Part shown: in pieces, positions 1 to 9,512 of the stretch | How the letters are laid out: each line of letters begins with the position of its first letter | How positions within the stretch are numbered: position 1 is the first letter of the stretch | Assembly: GCA_930987745.1 (NCBI GenBank) | Contig: CAKNKX010000004.1 | Coordinates: 1 to 64,000 of the forward strand | Origin: an uncultured Clostridium sp. | GTDB taxonomy: Bacteria; Bacillota; Clostridia; TANB77; CAG-508 | Length of the DNA: 64,000 bases | Direction of reading: 5' to 3' | Program-made: the position numbers and the translations under genes | Notes under the pieces: model-generated | The model's database searches: none | The model's input: the letters and a program-made list of their open reading frames with translations, nothing else | Told to the model about the DNA's origin: nothing

Positions 1-277
1 TTTTTGTAACAAAAATGTAAAGAAATAAAATACGATAAAACATTGACTTAATTCTAAAAGAAATATAAAATATATTTGAAAAACTAGTTTTAATATATAA
101 ATAGCAAAAGAACCTTGAAAAATAAATATATCTTTGTTTAAAAATATTTTAAAGGGAAATACTATTTATATATTTAGAATTAGGATGAATAACTAAATGT
201 ATAAAAAATTAATAGTAAATAAAAAAGAAACAATAAAAAATAATAAAAACAATAAACAAAAGAAAGGAGAAATTTAG

Positions 278-1441
278 ATGAAAGCAAATCTAAAGAAAAA
301 CAAAGGTATAACATTAATTGCGTTAGTAATAACAATTATTGTTTTATTAATCTTAGCAGGAGTATCAATAGCAATGCTAACAGGGCAAAATGGAATACTA
401 ACACAAGCAAATAAGGCAAAAGAAGAAACAGAAAAAGCACAGCAAAAAGAGGAAGAAGATTTAGATAATTTGAATAAATTAATAGAAAATACAGTAAATG
501 GTGGAGGTTCAGGCGGAACTAGTGAAGGAGTAAAGCCGGGAGAAAAAGTAGATAATACAGAAAAAGATAATTATACAGATACAAATGGAGATAAAGCAAC
601 AATACCAGGAGGATTTACATTATCAGGAATAGAAAGTGAACAAAAAGTATCAGAAGGATTAGTAATATATGATATACCAGATGGAGTAACACCAAACTGG
701 ACAGAAGATACAAATAGTGATGGTGTACCTGATATACAAACAAAATATAATCAATTTGTATGGATACCAGTAAAAGATGCAAGTGCATACCAAAGAGATT
801 TTAGCTATCCAAGTGATTATGACGAAAATTTAGAAACTACACCAGAAGGATCAACATTTACAGATACAGGGTATTTGCCAGAAGGAATTCAGCCAGAAAC
901 AGATGATGCGACAAATAATGAAAACGCAGAAAGGGCATCTGTATTAAAATATAATGGATTTTATGTAGGAAGATATGAAGCAGGAAAAGAAACTTCAACA
1001 TTAGTAAGTAAACAAAATGCAACAGTATGGACAGATATCACTCAAACAGATTCAAAAACAACAGCAAAAACAATGTATAATAATAATGTAGTAAAAAGTG
1101 CATTATGTTCAGGAATACAATGGGATATGGTAATGCATTTTGTAGATAAGAAAAATGATGCAATAGGAAAAGTATTTGATGTAAGAGTATATGATGAAAC
1201 AAGACATACAGGAAGTAAAGCTGAATCAGGAAAGAACAATAATGATAAAGTACAAAATATATATGATTTAGAAAGTAATTGTTGGGAATGGGTAGCAGAA
1301 AAAAATAATACTAGCACTCCGTTTGTGCTTAGAGGAGGCGTTTACAGCAAGCTTAGCCGCCACAGAGCGAGCCTACGCACTAGAAACAGTGACTATGCTT
1401 ACAGCAGCAAAAGTTTCCGTCCCACACTTTATATAATGTAG
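278..1441 (+). CDS. Prepilin-like N-terminus (GITLIALVITIIVLLILAGVSIAML) fused to a formylglycine-generating-enzyme/C-type-lectin-like C-terminal domain; candidate DGR target
   Basis: Type IV prepilin-like N-terminal helix; C-term NCWEWVAE...FVLRGGVYSKLSRHRASLRTRNSDYAYSSKSFRPTLYIM resembles the FGE-sulfatase/CLec fold. Confidence 0.75.
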   Translation: MKANLKKNKGITLIALVITIIVLLILAGVSIAMLTGQNGILTQANKAKEETEKAQQKEEEDLDNLNKLIENTVNGGGSGGTSEGVKPGEKVDNTEKDNYTDTNGDKATIPGGFTLSGIESEQKVSEGLVIYDIPDGVTPNWTEDTNSDGVPDIQTKYNQFVWIPVKDASAYQRDFSYPSDYDENLETTPEGSTFTDTGYLPEGIQPETDDATNNENAERASVLKYNGFYVGRYEAGKETSTLVSKQNATVWTDITQTDSKTTAKTMYNNNVVKSALCSGIQWDMVMHFVDKKNDAIGKVFDVRVYDETRHTGSKAESGKNNNDKVQNIYDLESNCWEWVAEKNNTSTPFVLRGGVYSKLSRHRASLRTRNSDYAYSSKSFRPTLYIM

Positions 1442-1616
1442 GACTGGATGCTGTGAAAATAAAAAGTTAAAATATAGAGAAGTTATTTTAGAATAATAGA
1501 CTTAAAACAATAGACTTAACGAATCGAAGATACGTTAAGAAGGAAATTTTCTAGCTTTACCAAATGCGTTTTTAAAAAAACAACTTAAAAGGAAAAATAT
1601 ATATGTAATATACTTA

Positions 1617-1641
1617 CACGCCACTATTGTGGCGTTTTTTT
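1617..1641 (+). terminator. Intrinsic terminator
   Basis: cgccactattgtggcg hairpin followed by T-run. Confidence 0.75.
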
Positions 1642-1964
1642 TGCTTTTAAAGCAAAAAAATTGTTACGAAAAATATAAGTAAATATTGATAAGTAATAAT
1701 TTAAACATAAGCAATATTAAAAAGATATATAGAAAACAATGATGTAAAAAGAAAAACATTAAGTTCAAACATGAGAAAATGTATGATAAATGAAGATTAT
1801 TTGGAATCTGTATTAAAAGATTATTGCCATACTCAAAGGGAAGAATATGGCAACTTGTAATATTTTTGTAATATGATTAAATTTCCCTGCGAAAAGAGTT
1901 TTTATTATTGACAAAGAACAAACAATTGTTTAAAATATAGAAAAGAAAATTTGGAGTTGGTAAA

Positions 1965-2633
1965 ATGAGATATGATTACAATAAATTAGTAAGAGATAAA
2001 ATACCAGAAGAAATAAATAAAATAGAGGGAAGAAAAACAAATTACAAAATTCTAGATGAAGAAGAATACCAAAAAGAGCTTGATAAAAAACTATTTGAAG
2101 AAGCTCATGAATTTGTTGAAGAACATTCTATAGAAGAACTAGCAGATTTGATGGAAGTAATAAATGCAGAAATAAAAGTAAGAAATATAAACTATGAGGA
2201 TATAGAAGAAGTAAGAAAAATTAAAGCTGAGAAAAAAGGAAAATTTGAAAATAAGATTTACTTAAATTATGTAGAACAAGACTATATAGACAAAAAAGAA
2301 GAGGAAGAGTCAAAAAAAGAATGGAGAAAACTTAAAAAGTATAATATAATTACTTTATGTGGTTCAATTAACTTTAGAGATGAATTTTTAAAAGTTCAAG
2401 AAAAACTTGTACTGGAAGGAAATATTGTATTTACTCCGAATTTTTTTGACAATATAAAAAAAGAAGAAATAAGTTTAGAAACTAAAGAGATGTTAGATAA
2501 AATGCATAAACAAAAAATAGATATGTCAGATGAAATATATGTGATTAATCAAGGAGGATATATTGGAGAAAGTACAAAATTAGAGATTGAATATGCTAAA
2601 TCAAAAGGGAAAAAAGTTACTTATTTAGAATAA
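1965..2633 (+). CDS. MazG-like/phosphoribosyl-ATP pyrophosphohydrolase-like domain fused to a nucleoside 2-deoxyribosyltransferase-like (DUF4406-like) domain
   Basis: YNKLVRDKIPE.. N-term; ITLCGSINFRDEF...GGYIGESTKLEIEYAKSKGKKVTYLE C-term. Confidence 0.7.
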   Translation: MRYDYNKLVRDKIPEEINKIEGRKTNYKILDEEEYQKELDKKLFEEAHEFVEEHSIEELADLMEVINAEIKVRNINYEDIEEVRKIKAEKKGKFENKIYLNYVEQDYIDKKEEEESKKEWRKLKKYNIITLCGSINFRDEFLKVQEKLVLEGNIVFTPNFFDNIKKEEISLETKEMLDKMHKQKIDMSDEIYVINQGGYIGESTKLEIEYAKSKGKKVTYLE

Positions 2634-2659
2634 AAAAGTCTGATATAGGAGAGATTTTT

Positions 2660-3199
2660 ATGATATATAAAAGATATTATCAAACACCAGATGGATTTTC
2701 AAATATAATTATGAATAGTGATGGTAAATATTTAACAGGATTATGGTTCGAAGGGTCACGAGATTCTTCAAAACATAAAATAGATTGTGAAGAAAAAGAT
2801 TTACCAATATTTCAAGAAACAAGTAAATGGCTTGATATATATTTTAGTGGCAAAGAACCAGATTTTATGCCAGAATATAAAATAGAAAATCTGACACCAT
2901 TTAGAAAGGAAGTAATAGACATTATAAATTCTATACCTTTTGGCAAGACTTTAACATATAATGATATTTCTAAAATTATTGCCCAAAAAAGAGGAATAAA
3001 AAGAATGTCAGCACAAGCAGTTGGAGGAGCAGTTGGGTGGAATCCAATATGTATTATTATTCCTTGTCATAGAGTTGTTGGAACAAATGGGAATTTAACA
3101 GGTTATAGTGGAGGAATAAAAAATAAAGTAGCATTATTAACACTTGAAAAAAATGATATGAATAAATTTTTTGTTCCTAAGAAGGGAACAGTATTATAA
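2660..3199 (+). CDS. ogt: Methylated-DNA--[protein]-cysteine S-methyltransferase
   Basis: IPCHRVVG active-site motif, PFGKTLTYNDIS. Confidence 0.9.
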   Translation: MIYKRYYQTPDGFSNIIMNSDGKYLTGLWFEGSRDSSKHKIDCEEKDLPIFQETSKWLDIYFSGKEPDFMPEYKIENLTPFRKEVIDIINSIPFGKTLTYNDISKIIAQKRGIKRMSAQAVGGAVGWNPICIIIPCHRVVGTNGNLTGYSGGIKNKVALLTLEKNDMNKFFVPKKGTVL

Positions 3200-3231
3200 A
3201 CCAAAGTATAATAGAAAGGGATAAGATAAAT

Positions 3232-4011
3232 ATGATAATATATAGTAATGAAGAAGGTTTTATAAAACCACTAGGAATTAAAAATCTTGAAGGAAAGCAC
3301 GATTTAACTATTAAATTACCAAATATAGCTGTTGGAGTGTTTTCAGAACATCTATTTAATTATGTTGTAAAAAAATATGAATGTCAGAAAATTGGTGAAT
3401 TAATGCAGAAAAGACCAATTTATATCTTGAAATATAAAAATATAGAAATTACTTTTTTCATTGCAGGAATTAGTGGACCTTGGATAAGTCAGGATATTGA
3501 AGAACTACATTCTAATGGTGTAGATACCCTTATTATTTTTGGGAATTGTGGAGTTTTAGATAAATCTATTGAAGATTGTTCAATTATAATTCCAAATAAA
3601 GCTTTTAGGGATGAAGGCACAAGTTATCATTATATGCCAGATTCAGAGTATGTTGAGTTAGATGATAAATATAAAGATTTATTTAAAATAATATTAAAAG
3701 AATATGATTTTAAATTTACTGAAGGAGCTACATGGACAATTGATGCTTTTTATAGAGAAACTAGAGAAAAAATAGATATGTTTAAAAATAAAGGTGCTAT
3801 CTGTGTTGAAATGGAAGGAGCTTCAATAGGTGCAATTTGCAAATATAAAAAATTAAACTATTTTACATTTTATTATGCAGGTGATAATCTAGATTCTGAA
3901 GAATGGGAAGAAAGAAGTATAACTCAATTAGCAAATTTTGATAAAAAGACTAGAGTACCAGTACTTGCTTTAGAGTTAGCATATAGAATTGGAGTTGAAT
4001 CTATTGTATAA
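3232..4011 (+). CDS. Nucleoside phosphorylase (PNP/UDP family)
   Basis: FGNCGVL, VEMEGASIGAICKY motifs. Confidence 0.8.
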   Translation: MIIYSNEEGFIKPLGIKNLEGKHDLTIKLPNIAVGVFSEHLFNYVVKKYECQKIGELMQKRPIYILKYKNIEITFFIAGISGPWISQDIEELHSNGVDTLIIFGNCGVLDKSIEDCSIIIPNKAFRDEGTSYHYMPDSEYVELDDKYKDLFKIILKEYDFKFTEGATWTIDAFYRETREKIDMFKNKGAICVEMEGASIGAICKYKKLNYFTFYYAGDNLDSEEWEERSITQLANFDKKTRVPVLALELAYRIGVESIV

Positions 4012-4606
4012 AAAAAAAGAAAGAGAATTAAAAGGAAAAAGCTTAATAGAAGATCTAAACAATTATACAGTTGTAGATATTGAAACAACAGGTATGAGTT
4101 GGAATTTTTCTAAGATTTTAGAAATAAGTGCTCTAAAAGTTAGAAATAAAGAAATTACAGAAGAATTTTCTGAGCTAATTAATCCACATGAGCCTATTCC
4201 ATATTTCATTAAAAACTTAACAGGAATAACTGATGAAATGGTATGTGATGCTTTAGAATTAGATGAAGTCTTGTTAAAATTTAAAGACTTCCTAAGAGAA
4301 GATATAATAGTTGGTCATAATGTTAATTTTGATGTGAATTTTTTATATGATAACTTTTTAAATGTATTAAACAATCCAATGCAAAATAATTTTGTTGATA
4401 CATTAAGGATATCAAGAAAGCTACTTCCAGAATTAAAACATCATAAATTAGATAATTTAACACAATATTATAATATTAAAGCCCGCGATAAACATAGAGC
4501 ATTAAATGATTGTGTTTTAACAAATAAGGTATATATTGATATGTGTAAAACAGTATATGAAAAATATGATAATTGGGATAGTTTTAAAAAAGAATTTAGA
4601 ATATGA
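3989..4606 (+). CDS. DnaQ-like 3'-5' exonuclease
   Basis: VVDIETTG, GHNVNFDVNFL, HRALNDC DEDDh motifs; true start may lie downstream of 3989. Confidence 0.85.
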   Translation: MELNLLYKKKERELKGKSLIEDLNNYTVVDIETTGMSWNFSKILEISALKVRNKEITEEFSELINPHEPIPYFIKNLTGITDEMVCDALELDEVLLKFKDFLREDIIVGHNVNFDVNFLYDNFLNVLNNPMQNNFVDTLRISRKLLPELKHHKLDNLTQYYNIKARDKHRALNDCVLTNKVYIDMCKTVYEKYDNWDSFKKEFRI

Positions 4607-4644
4607 CATAAATCGTATTTCAGAGCAGAAGCGGAGGATATAAT

Positions 4645-4839
4645 ATGGATAGATTAGAAAGATTTGAAAAAGCACTTCAAGATATTTTAAATGAATATGA
4701 TAAATTAGGAAAAGAATTGGAAAAATTAAGAAATGAAGGTAAAACTAAAACAACAAAATTTAGAGAATTATTAGGAAAAAAACTAGTATATAGCATGATT
4801 ATTACTATATTTAAAAGATATGATTTGCTAGATAAATAA
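4645..4839 (+). CDS. Small hypothetical protein
   Basis: ORF with ribosome-binding site. Confidence 0.5.
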   Translation: MDRLERFEKALQDILNEYDKLGKELEKLRNEGKTKTTKFRELLGKKLVYSMIITIFKRYDLLDK

Positions 4840-4847
4840 TATATTTA

Positions 4848-4880
4848 AGGAGAACTATAAAAATAAAGTTCTCCTATTTT
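4848..4880 (+). terminator. Intrinsic terminator
   Basis: aggagaact...agttctcct hairpin + T-run. Confidence 0.6.
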
Positions 4881-4960
4881 TTATATAAATTTTATAAAAA
4901 GATATTGACAACTGTATATAAACTATATATACTGTATATATACAGTCAAAGAAAAGAGGA

Positions 4961-5341
4961 ATGTTTATGGATATAATAATAAGTAATTCAAGTAATGTCC
5001 CCTTATATGAACAAGTAAAAGAACAAATAAAAAACAAAATAGTTTCTAATGAATTAAAAGCAGGAGAGGTTTTACCATCAATAAGAAATTTAGCAAAAGA
5101 TTTAAGAATAAGTGTAATTACTACAAAAAGTGCTTATGAAGAACTAGAAAAAGAAGGTTATGTAGAAACCATACCTGGAAAAGGAACTTATGTAGCAAAT
5201 AAAAATACAGAGCTTATAAAAGAGGAGCAATTACAGAAAATAGAAGGTCTAATAGATACAGCAGTATCTATAGCTAAAATAAGTGGAATATCTAAAGAAG
5301 ATATAAAAGAAATGCTAGATATTTTATATGAGGAGGAATAA
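4961..5341 (+). CDS. GntR family (YtrA-like) transcriptional regulator
   Basis: PLYEQVKEQIKNKIVSNELKAGEVLPSIRNLAKDL. Confidence 0.85.
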   Translation: MFMDIIISNSSNVPLYEQVKEQIKNKIVSNELKAGEVLPSIRNLAKDLRISVITTKSAYEELEKEGYVETIPGKGTYVANKNTELIKEEQLQKIEGLIDTAVSIAKISGISKEDIKEMLDILYEEE

Positions 5342-5346
5342 AGAAG

Positions 5347-6211
5347 ATGGAAAATATTCTAGAAGTTAAAAATTTATCAAAATCCTATGGTGAGTTTAGA
5401 TTAAAAAATATAAATTTAAAACTACCAAAAGGTATGATTATGGGATTGATTGGAGAAAATGGAGCTCGGCAAAACTACAACATTAAAATCTATTTTAAAT
5501 TTAATAACTCCAGATAAAGGAGAAATAAAAATATTTGGATTAGATATAAAACAAAATGAAAAGAAAATAAAAGAAGATATAGGTGTAGTTTTGGATGACA
5601 GCTTTTTTTCAGAATATTTAAATCCAACTGATATAAATAAAATAATGAAAAATATTTATAAAAAATGGGATGAGAAACTATATTTTAAATATATAGAAGA
5701 TTTTAAATTACCTAAAAATAAAATGTCAAAAGAATTTTCTAGTGGTATGAAAATGAAATTAAAAATAGCAGTAGCCTTGTCTCATAATCCAAAACTTCTA
5801 ATATTAGATGAACCAACATCAGGATTAGACCCAGTTGCAAGAAGTGAAATATTAGATATTTTTCAAGAATTTATTCAAAATGGAGAAAATTCAATATTAG
5901 TATCTAGTCATATAACATCAGATTTAGAACATATTGCTGATTATATTACTTTTATAAATGATGGAGAAATCGTATTATCAAAAACTAGAGATGAGTTATT
6001 AGATAAATATGGTATAGTAAAATGTTCTAAAGAAGAATTTAAGAAAATAGATAAAAAAGATTATCTAAAATTCAAAGTAAATAGATATGAATATGATGTT
6101 TTGGTAGAAGATAGAGCCGAATTTAATAGAAAATATGATTTCAAAATAATTGATAAACCAACACTTGACGATATAATGCTAATTTATATAAAGGGGGAAA
6201 AAATAAGATGA
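5347..6211 (+). CDS. ABC transporter ATP-binding protein, interrupted by in-frame CGG at 5467-5469 (+1 shift restores Walker A GENGAGKTTT)
   Basis: MENILEVKNLSKSYGEF...; Walker A split exactly at gct-C-ggc; Walker B LLILDEPTSGLDP. Confidence 0.85.
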
Positions 6212-6883
6212 ATGTTATAAATGGTTTAATTACAAAGGATTTATTACAATTAAAAAGCTATAGAAGAACTCTAATTATATATACTTTAATATTTGTTTTA
6301 ACAGGTATAGCACAAGAAACAACAAAAGGTGTTAGTGTTATGGTAGCAGTAATGCTTACATTAGGATTTGGAATGTTTGGTATGGCAACATTTAACTATG
6401 ACGAACAAGCTAAAACAGATAGATACCTTTTGACATTCCCACTTACAAAAAAAGAGATATTATTATCAAAATATATATTAGTAATTTTATCAACAGTAAT
6501 AGGTGCAATAGTTCGGAATAATAGCAAGTTATATAATAGTATTTTTTATAGATAAACAATTTCCAAACATTTATGATTATATAAATATTGCATTAGCTGG
6601 TATATTTGGAGTAGGTGTTATTGAAGCAATACAAATACCTTGTGTATATAAATGGGGAGCAGAAAAAGGTAGAATCCAAATGTTTGTGGTAGCTGCAGTT
6701 ATTATATTGCTATTTGGAGGACTATTTCTTGTGATACAAAACAATAACATAAATTTACCAATTAATAATATATTAAATATAATAAACAATTTTTTACCTA
6801 TAATATTAATAATTGCAACAATAGCTATTTACCTTATATCATATAATGTTTCATATAGGATATATAAGAATAAAGAAGAATAA
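6208..6883 (+). CDS. ABC-2 type permease, interrupted by in-frame CGG at 6514-6516
   Basis: Frames 6208-6555 and after join continuously if C6514 is skipped. Confidence 0.75.
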
Positions 6884-7132
6884 ATATAAAAATAAAATAA
6901 TAAGTCAAATAAGATATTTAAATAAATTCATTTGGCTTATTATTTTTTATATACATTTTAAATTTTAGATAGTATAATTGTACTGCAAAATAGTAATTTG
7001 TCTTAAAGGTTAAAAATATATCTATAAATTTAATGAAATTTATAGACAAGATTAAAATAATATTGTAAAATGATTAACATAGGAAATGAGAAAAAGCAGA
7101 TGTGGTTTGCCTCCTACAAGGAGGTGAGGCGT

Positions 7133-7255
7133 ATGGTAGGAATACAAGCACTAATTGCAACAACATACATATTATATTTTTCATTAATAGGAGTAACTAT
7201 CATTACGTTTGCCTTAATTATTGCATTAGTAGTAATTATTAGCAAACAAAAATAA
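7133..7255 (+). CDS. Putative holin-like/type I toxin, 40 aa hydrophobic peptide
   Basis: Strong SD in hairpin (gcctcctacaaggaggtgaggc) then ATG; one TM helix; K-rich C-term. Confidence 0.65.
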   Translation: MVGIQALIATTYILYFSLIGVTIITFALIIALVVIISKQK

Positions 7256-7463
7256 CCAACAAAAAAACACATCTGTCTTGACCGGGAGATGTATTTTTAA
7301 CATATAACCAGGCAAACCACTTGGGGTTTCTCTATTTGCTATATTTATTATAATCTATTTATAAGTAGAAAGTCAAGAAATATGATAAAGTTTTATAAAA
7401 AGTCATAAAAATATAGTAGTAATCATCCCTACAACTTACAATTTATAAAGGAGGAAAAGTATA

Positions 7464-7652
7464 ATGAATAAAAAGTTAAATATAATTATAGACAATTGTC
7501 CACAAAATCATAAATGTCCTGCTGTAAAAATTTGCCCAGTTGGAGCATTATCACAAAAAGATTTTGAAGCGCCAACAATTGACTATGATAAATGCATAAG
7601 CTGTGGCAAATGTTCAAATTTTTGCCCTAAAAAAGCATTGGTGTTACAATAA
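7464..7652 (+). CDS. 4Fe-4S ferredoxin-like protein
   Basis: CISCGKCSNFCPKKAL. Confidence 0.8.
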   Translation: MNKKLNIIIDNCPQNHKCPAVKICPVGALSQKDFEAPTIDYDKCISCGKCSNFCPKKALVLQ

Positions 7653-7664
7653 GTTATATAAAGT

Positions 7665-7772
7665 AAACAAAAATAAAAACTCTTTTCATATTATATGATA
7701 ATGAAAGGAGTTTTTATTTATGGATTATGAATTAATGATGAATGGAAACGTAAAAATAGGAGAAAGAGCACC
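7665..7772 (+). repeat. Partial duplicate of the peroxiredoxin leader and first codons (copy 1)
   Basis: Near-identical to 9406-9512. Confidence 0.85.
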
Positions 7773-7951
7773 CTGCTAAAAGCCACGCTTTTAGACAGTT
7801 ATGGAGATACGAGACGTCTCCCTGATTCTGCAAGAAGACGAAATTATTTAAATAAAAAATAAATTTTTATTTAAATATAGGTTTTTTATAAAAATTATGT
7901 TATAATATTATCATAATTAAGTAAAAAATCGGTATAAGGAGGAGATTAAAA

Positions 7952-8349
7952 TTAGTGATTTTGATAGAGTAGAATATTGGAAAGAACTAGCAGAATATGA
8001 TTTAGATACAGCAAAAGCTATGTTAAAAAGTAAAAGATATTTATATGTTGGTTTTATGTGTAATCAAGTAATTGAAAAAATGTTTAAGGCATATTTTGTA
8101 AAAGTAAAAAAAGAACAACCTCCATATACACATAAATTAATAAGATTGGCAGAAGAAAGTAATCTATATAAATTAATGAGTGAAAAACAAAAAGATTTTT
8201 TGGATGTTATTTCACCACTTAATATTGAAGCAAGATATCCAACTCAACAATAAGAGATATTTGAATCTTTGAATAAAGATAAATGTAAAGATATTATTAA
8301 GGAAACGGAGGAACTAGTAAAATGGATAAGGAAAAAGTTAGAAGATTAG
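7952..8349 (+). pseudogene. HEPN domain protein with no ATG start (reading frame begins ATT) and in-frame TAA at 8251-8253
   Basis: ISDFDRVEYWKELAEYDLDTAKAMLKSKRYLYVGFMCNQVIEKMFKAYF...EARYPTQQ*EIFESLNKDKCKDIIKETEELVKWIRKKLED. Confidence 0.7.
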
Positions 8350-8636
8350 TTGAAGAATATGCAAAGTTAGTAGTTTCAAATATGGTTGTAAATAAAATTA
8401 TTTTATATGGTTCTTATGCAAGAGGGGATTTTAGAAAAGATAGTGATATAGATGTAGCAGTTGTAGTGCCAAGAAGTAGTATTTCAGATGATATACTAAA
8501 AGATATGGCTAAACTTTTTAAATTAAGAAGATCTATTTCAAATGATATTGAGCCAGTATTACTAATTGATGAAGATGACCCAAGTGGATTTTTAGAAAGT
8601 ATTTCACAATATGGCGAAGTTGTATATGCTAGATAG
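8322..8636 (+). CDS. MNT-type nucleotidyltransferase (antitoxin partner of HEPN)
   Basis: ILYGSYARGDFRKDSDIDVAVV (GSYARG...DSDID). Confidence 0.85.
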   Translation: MDKEKVRRLVEEYAKLVVSNMVVNKIILYGSYARGDFRKDSDIDVAVVVPRSSISDDILKDMAKLFKLRRSISNDIEPVLLIDEDDPSGFLESISQYGEVVYAR

Positions 8637-8771
8637 AAAATAATATTGATATGCAAATATTAAATCAATACATAGAAAACAATACAACTAATAAGGGAAT
8701 TTTACTTAGAAGAAGGTACTATGGAATAATTGCTAATAAATAAAATATAAATTACGAAATGAGGGATAACA

Positions 8772-9299
8772 TTGTCAACATTTTATTTAATTAGACATGG
8801 TAAGCCAGATTATACGTATGGGGATACTCATGGCTTTATTGGTCAGGGGCATGATTTAGCACCTTTACAAAAAGATAAAATAAAAGATGTTATAAAAACA
8901 TCAAAAGACATTAGATTAAAAAATGCGCAAATTATTGTGTCTTCGCCATATACAAGGGCATTGCAAACAGCTAGTATAATATCTAAGGAAACAGGACTGG
9001 ATATTGTGGTTGAGCCAGATATAAGAGAATGGCAACCAGACCTTACATATCAATACAAAAATAGTGAAGAGATGCAGGAATATTATAATGATTATATTAA
9101 AAATGATGGAATGTATCCAATTAACGAGAAAAGAAAATGGGAGACAAAAGAACAATTAAGAAATAGAGTTATGTCTGTTATAAATAAATACAAGGATAAT
9201 TATGATAAAGTGATTGTCGTTGCCCATAAAATGGCTTTTCAAATTATTTGTGATTGTGGAGATATGCAACCAGCAGAAATTTTTGAAACAACTTTTTAA
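8772..9299 (+). CDS. Histidine phosphatase family protein
   Basis: FYLIRHGKPD, SSPYTRALQTA; annotated start non-ATG/TTG. Confidence 0.8.
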   Translation: MSTFYLIRHGKPDYTYGDTHGFIGQGHDLAPLQKDKIKDVIKTSKDIRLKNAQIIVSSPYTRALQTASIISKETGLDIVVEPDIREWQPDLTYQYKNSEEMQEYYNDYIKNDGMYPINEKRKWETKEQLRNRVMSVINKYKDNYDKVIVVAHKMAFQIICDCGDMQPAEIFETTF

Positions 9300-9405
9300 A
9301 TAAAACTAAATTTCTTATATGCTTATTGCAAAAATTAAGAAACTTATAAAATATTTAATATTCCAAAACTCTAAATTAAACGGAGAAACTAAAATGTAAA
9401 TAGTA

Positions 9406-9512
9406 ACAAAAATAAAAACTCTTTTCATATTATATGATAATGAAAGGAGTTTTTATTTATGGACTATGAATTAATGATGAATGGAAACGTAAAAATAGGA
9501 GAAAGAGCACCT
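9406..9512 (+). repeat. Peroxiredoxin leader and first codons (copy 2, intact gene)
   Basis: Near-identical to 7665-7772. Confidence 0.85.

Noticed and set aside
1042-1317. Antisense ORFs in the track (e.g. 1042-1317, 14693-14908, 15218-15487, 20164-20427, 23201-23404, 33679-33996, 47669-47935, 59030-59428, 63235-63552)
   Set aside because: They overlap clear genes on the opposite strand and have low-complexity compositions; mirror ORFs, not genes.
278-1441. Complete DGR system in window
   Set aside because: No reverse transcriptase or template repeat recognised in the 64 kb; only a variable-region-like 3' end.
1697-1860. Possible truncated coding remnant (ILKRYIENNDVKRKTLSSNMRKCMINEDYLESVLKDYCHTQREEYGNL)
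   Set aside because: Open frame without clear start or recognisable family; too weak to call, though it lies where a DGR accessory or RT fragment might be sought.
4633-9382. CGG in intergenic spots (agcggagg 4631-4638, atcggtat 7929, aacggaga 9378-9385) as evidence that C is inserted before any GG
   Set aside because: Cannot tell what the ancestral noncoding sequence was; these could be natural. Noted because many such cases would support an artefact.
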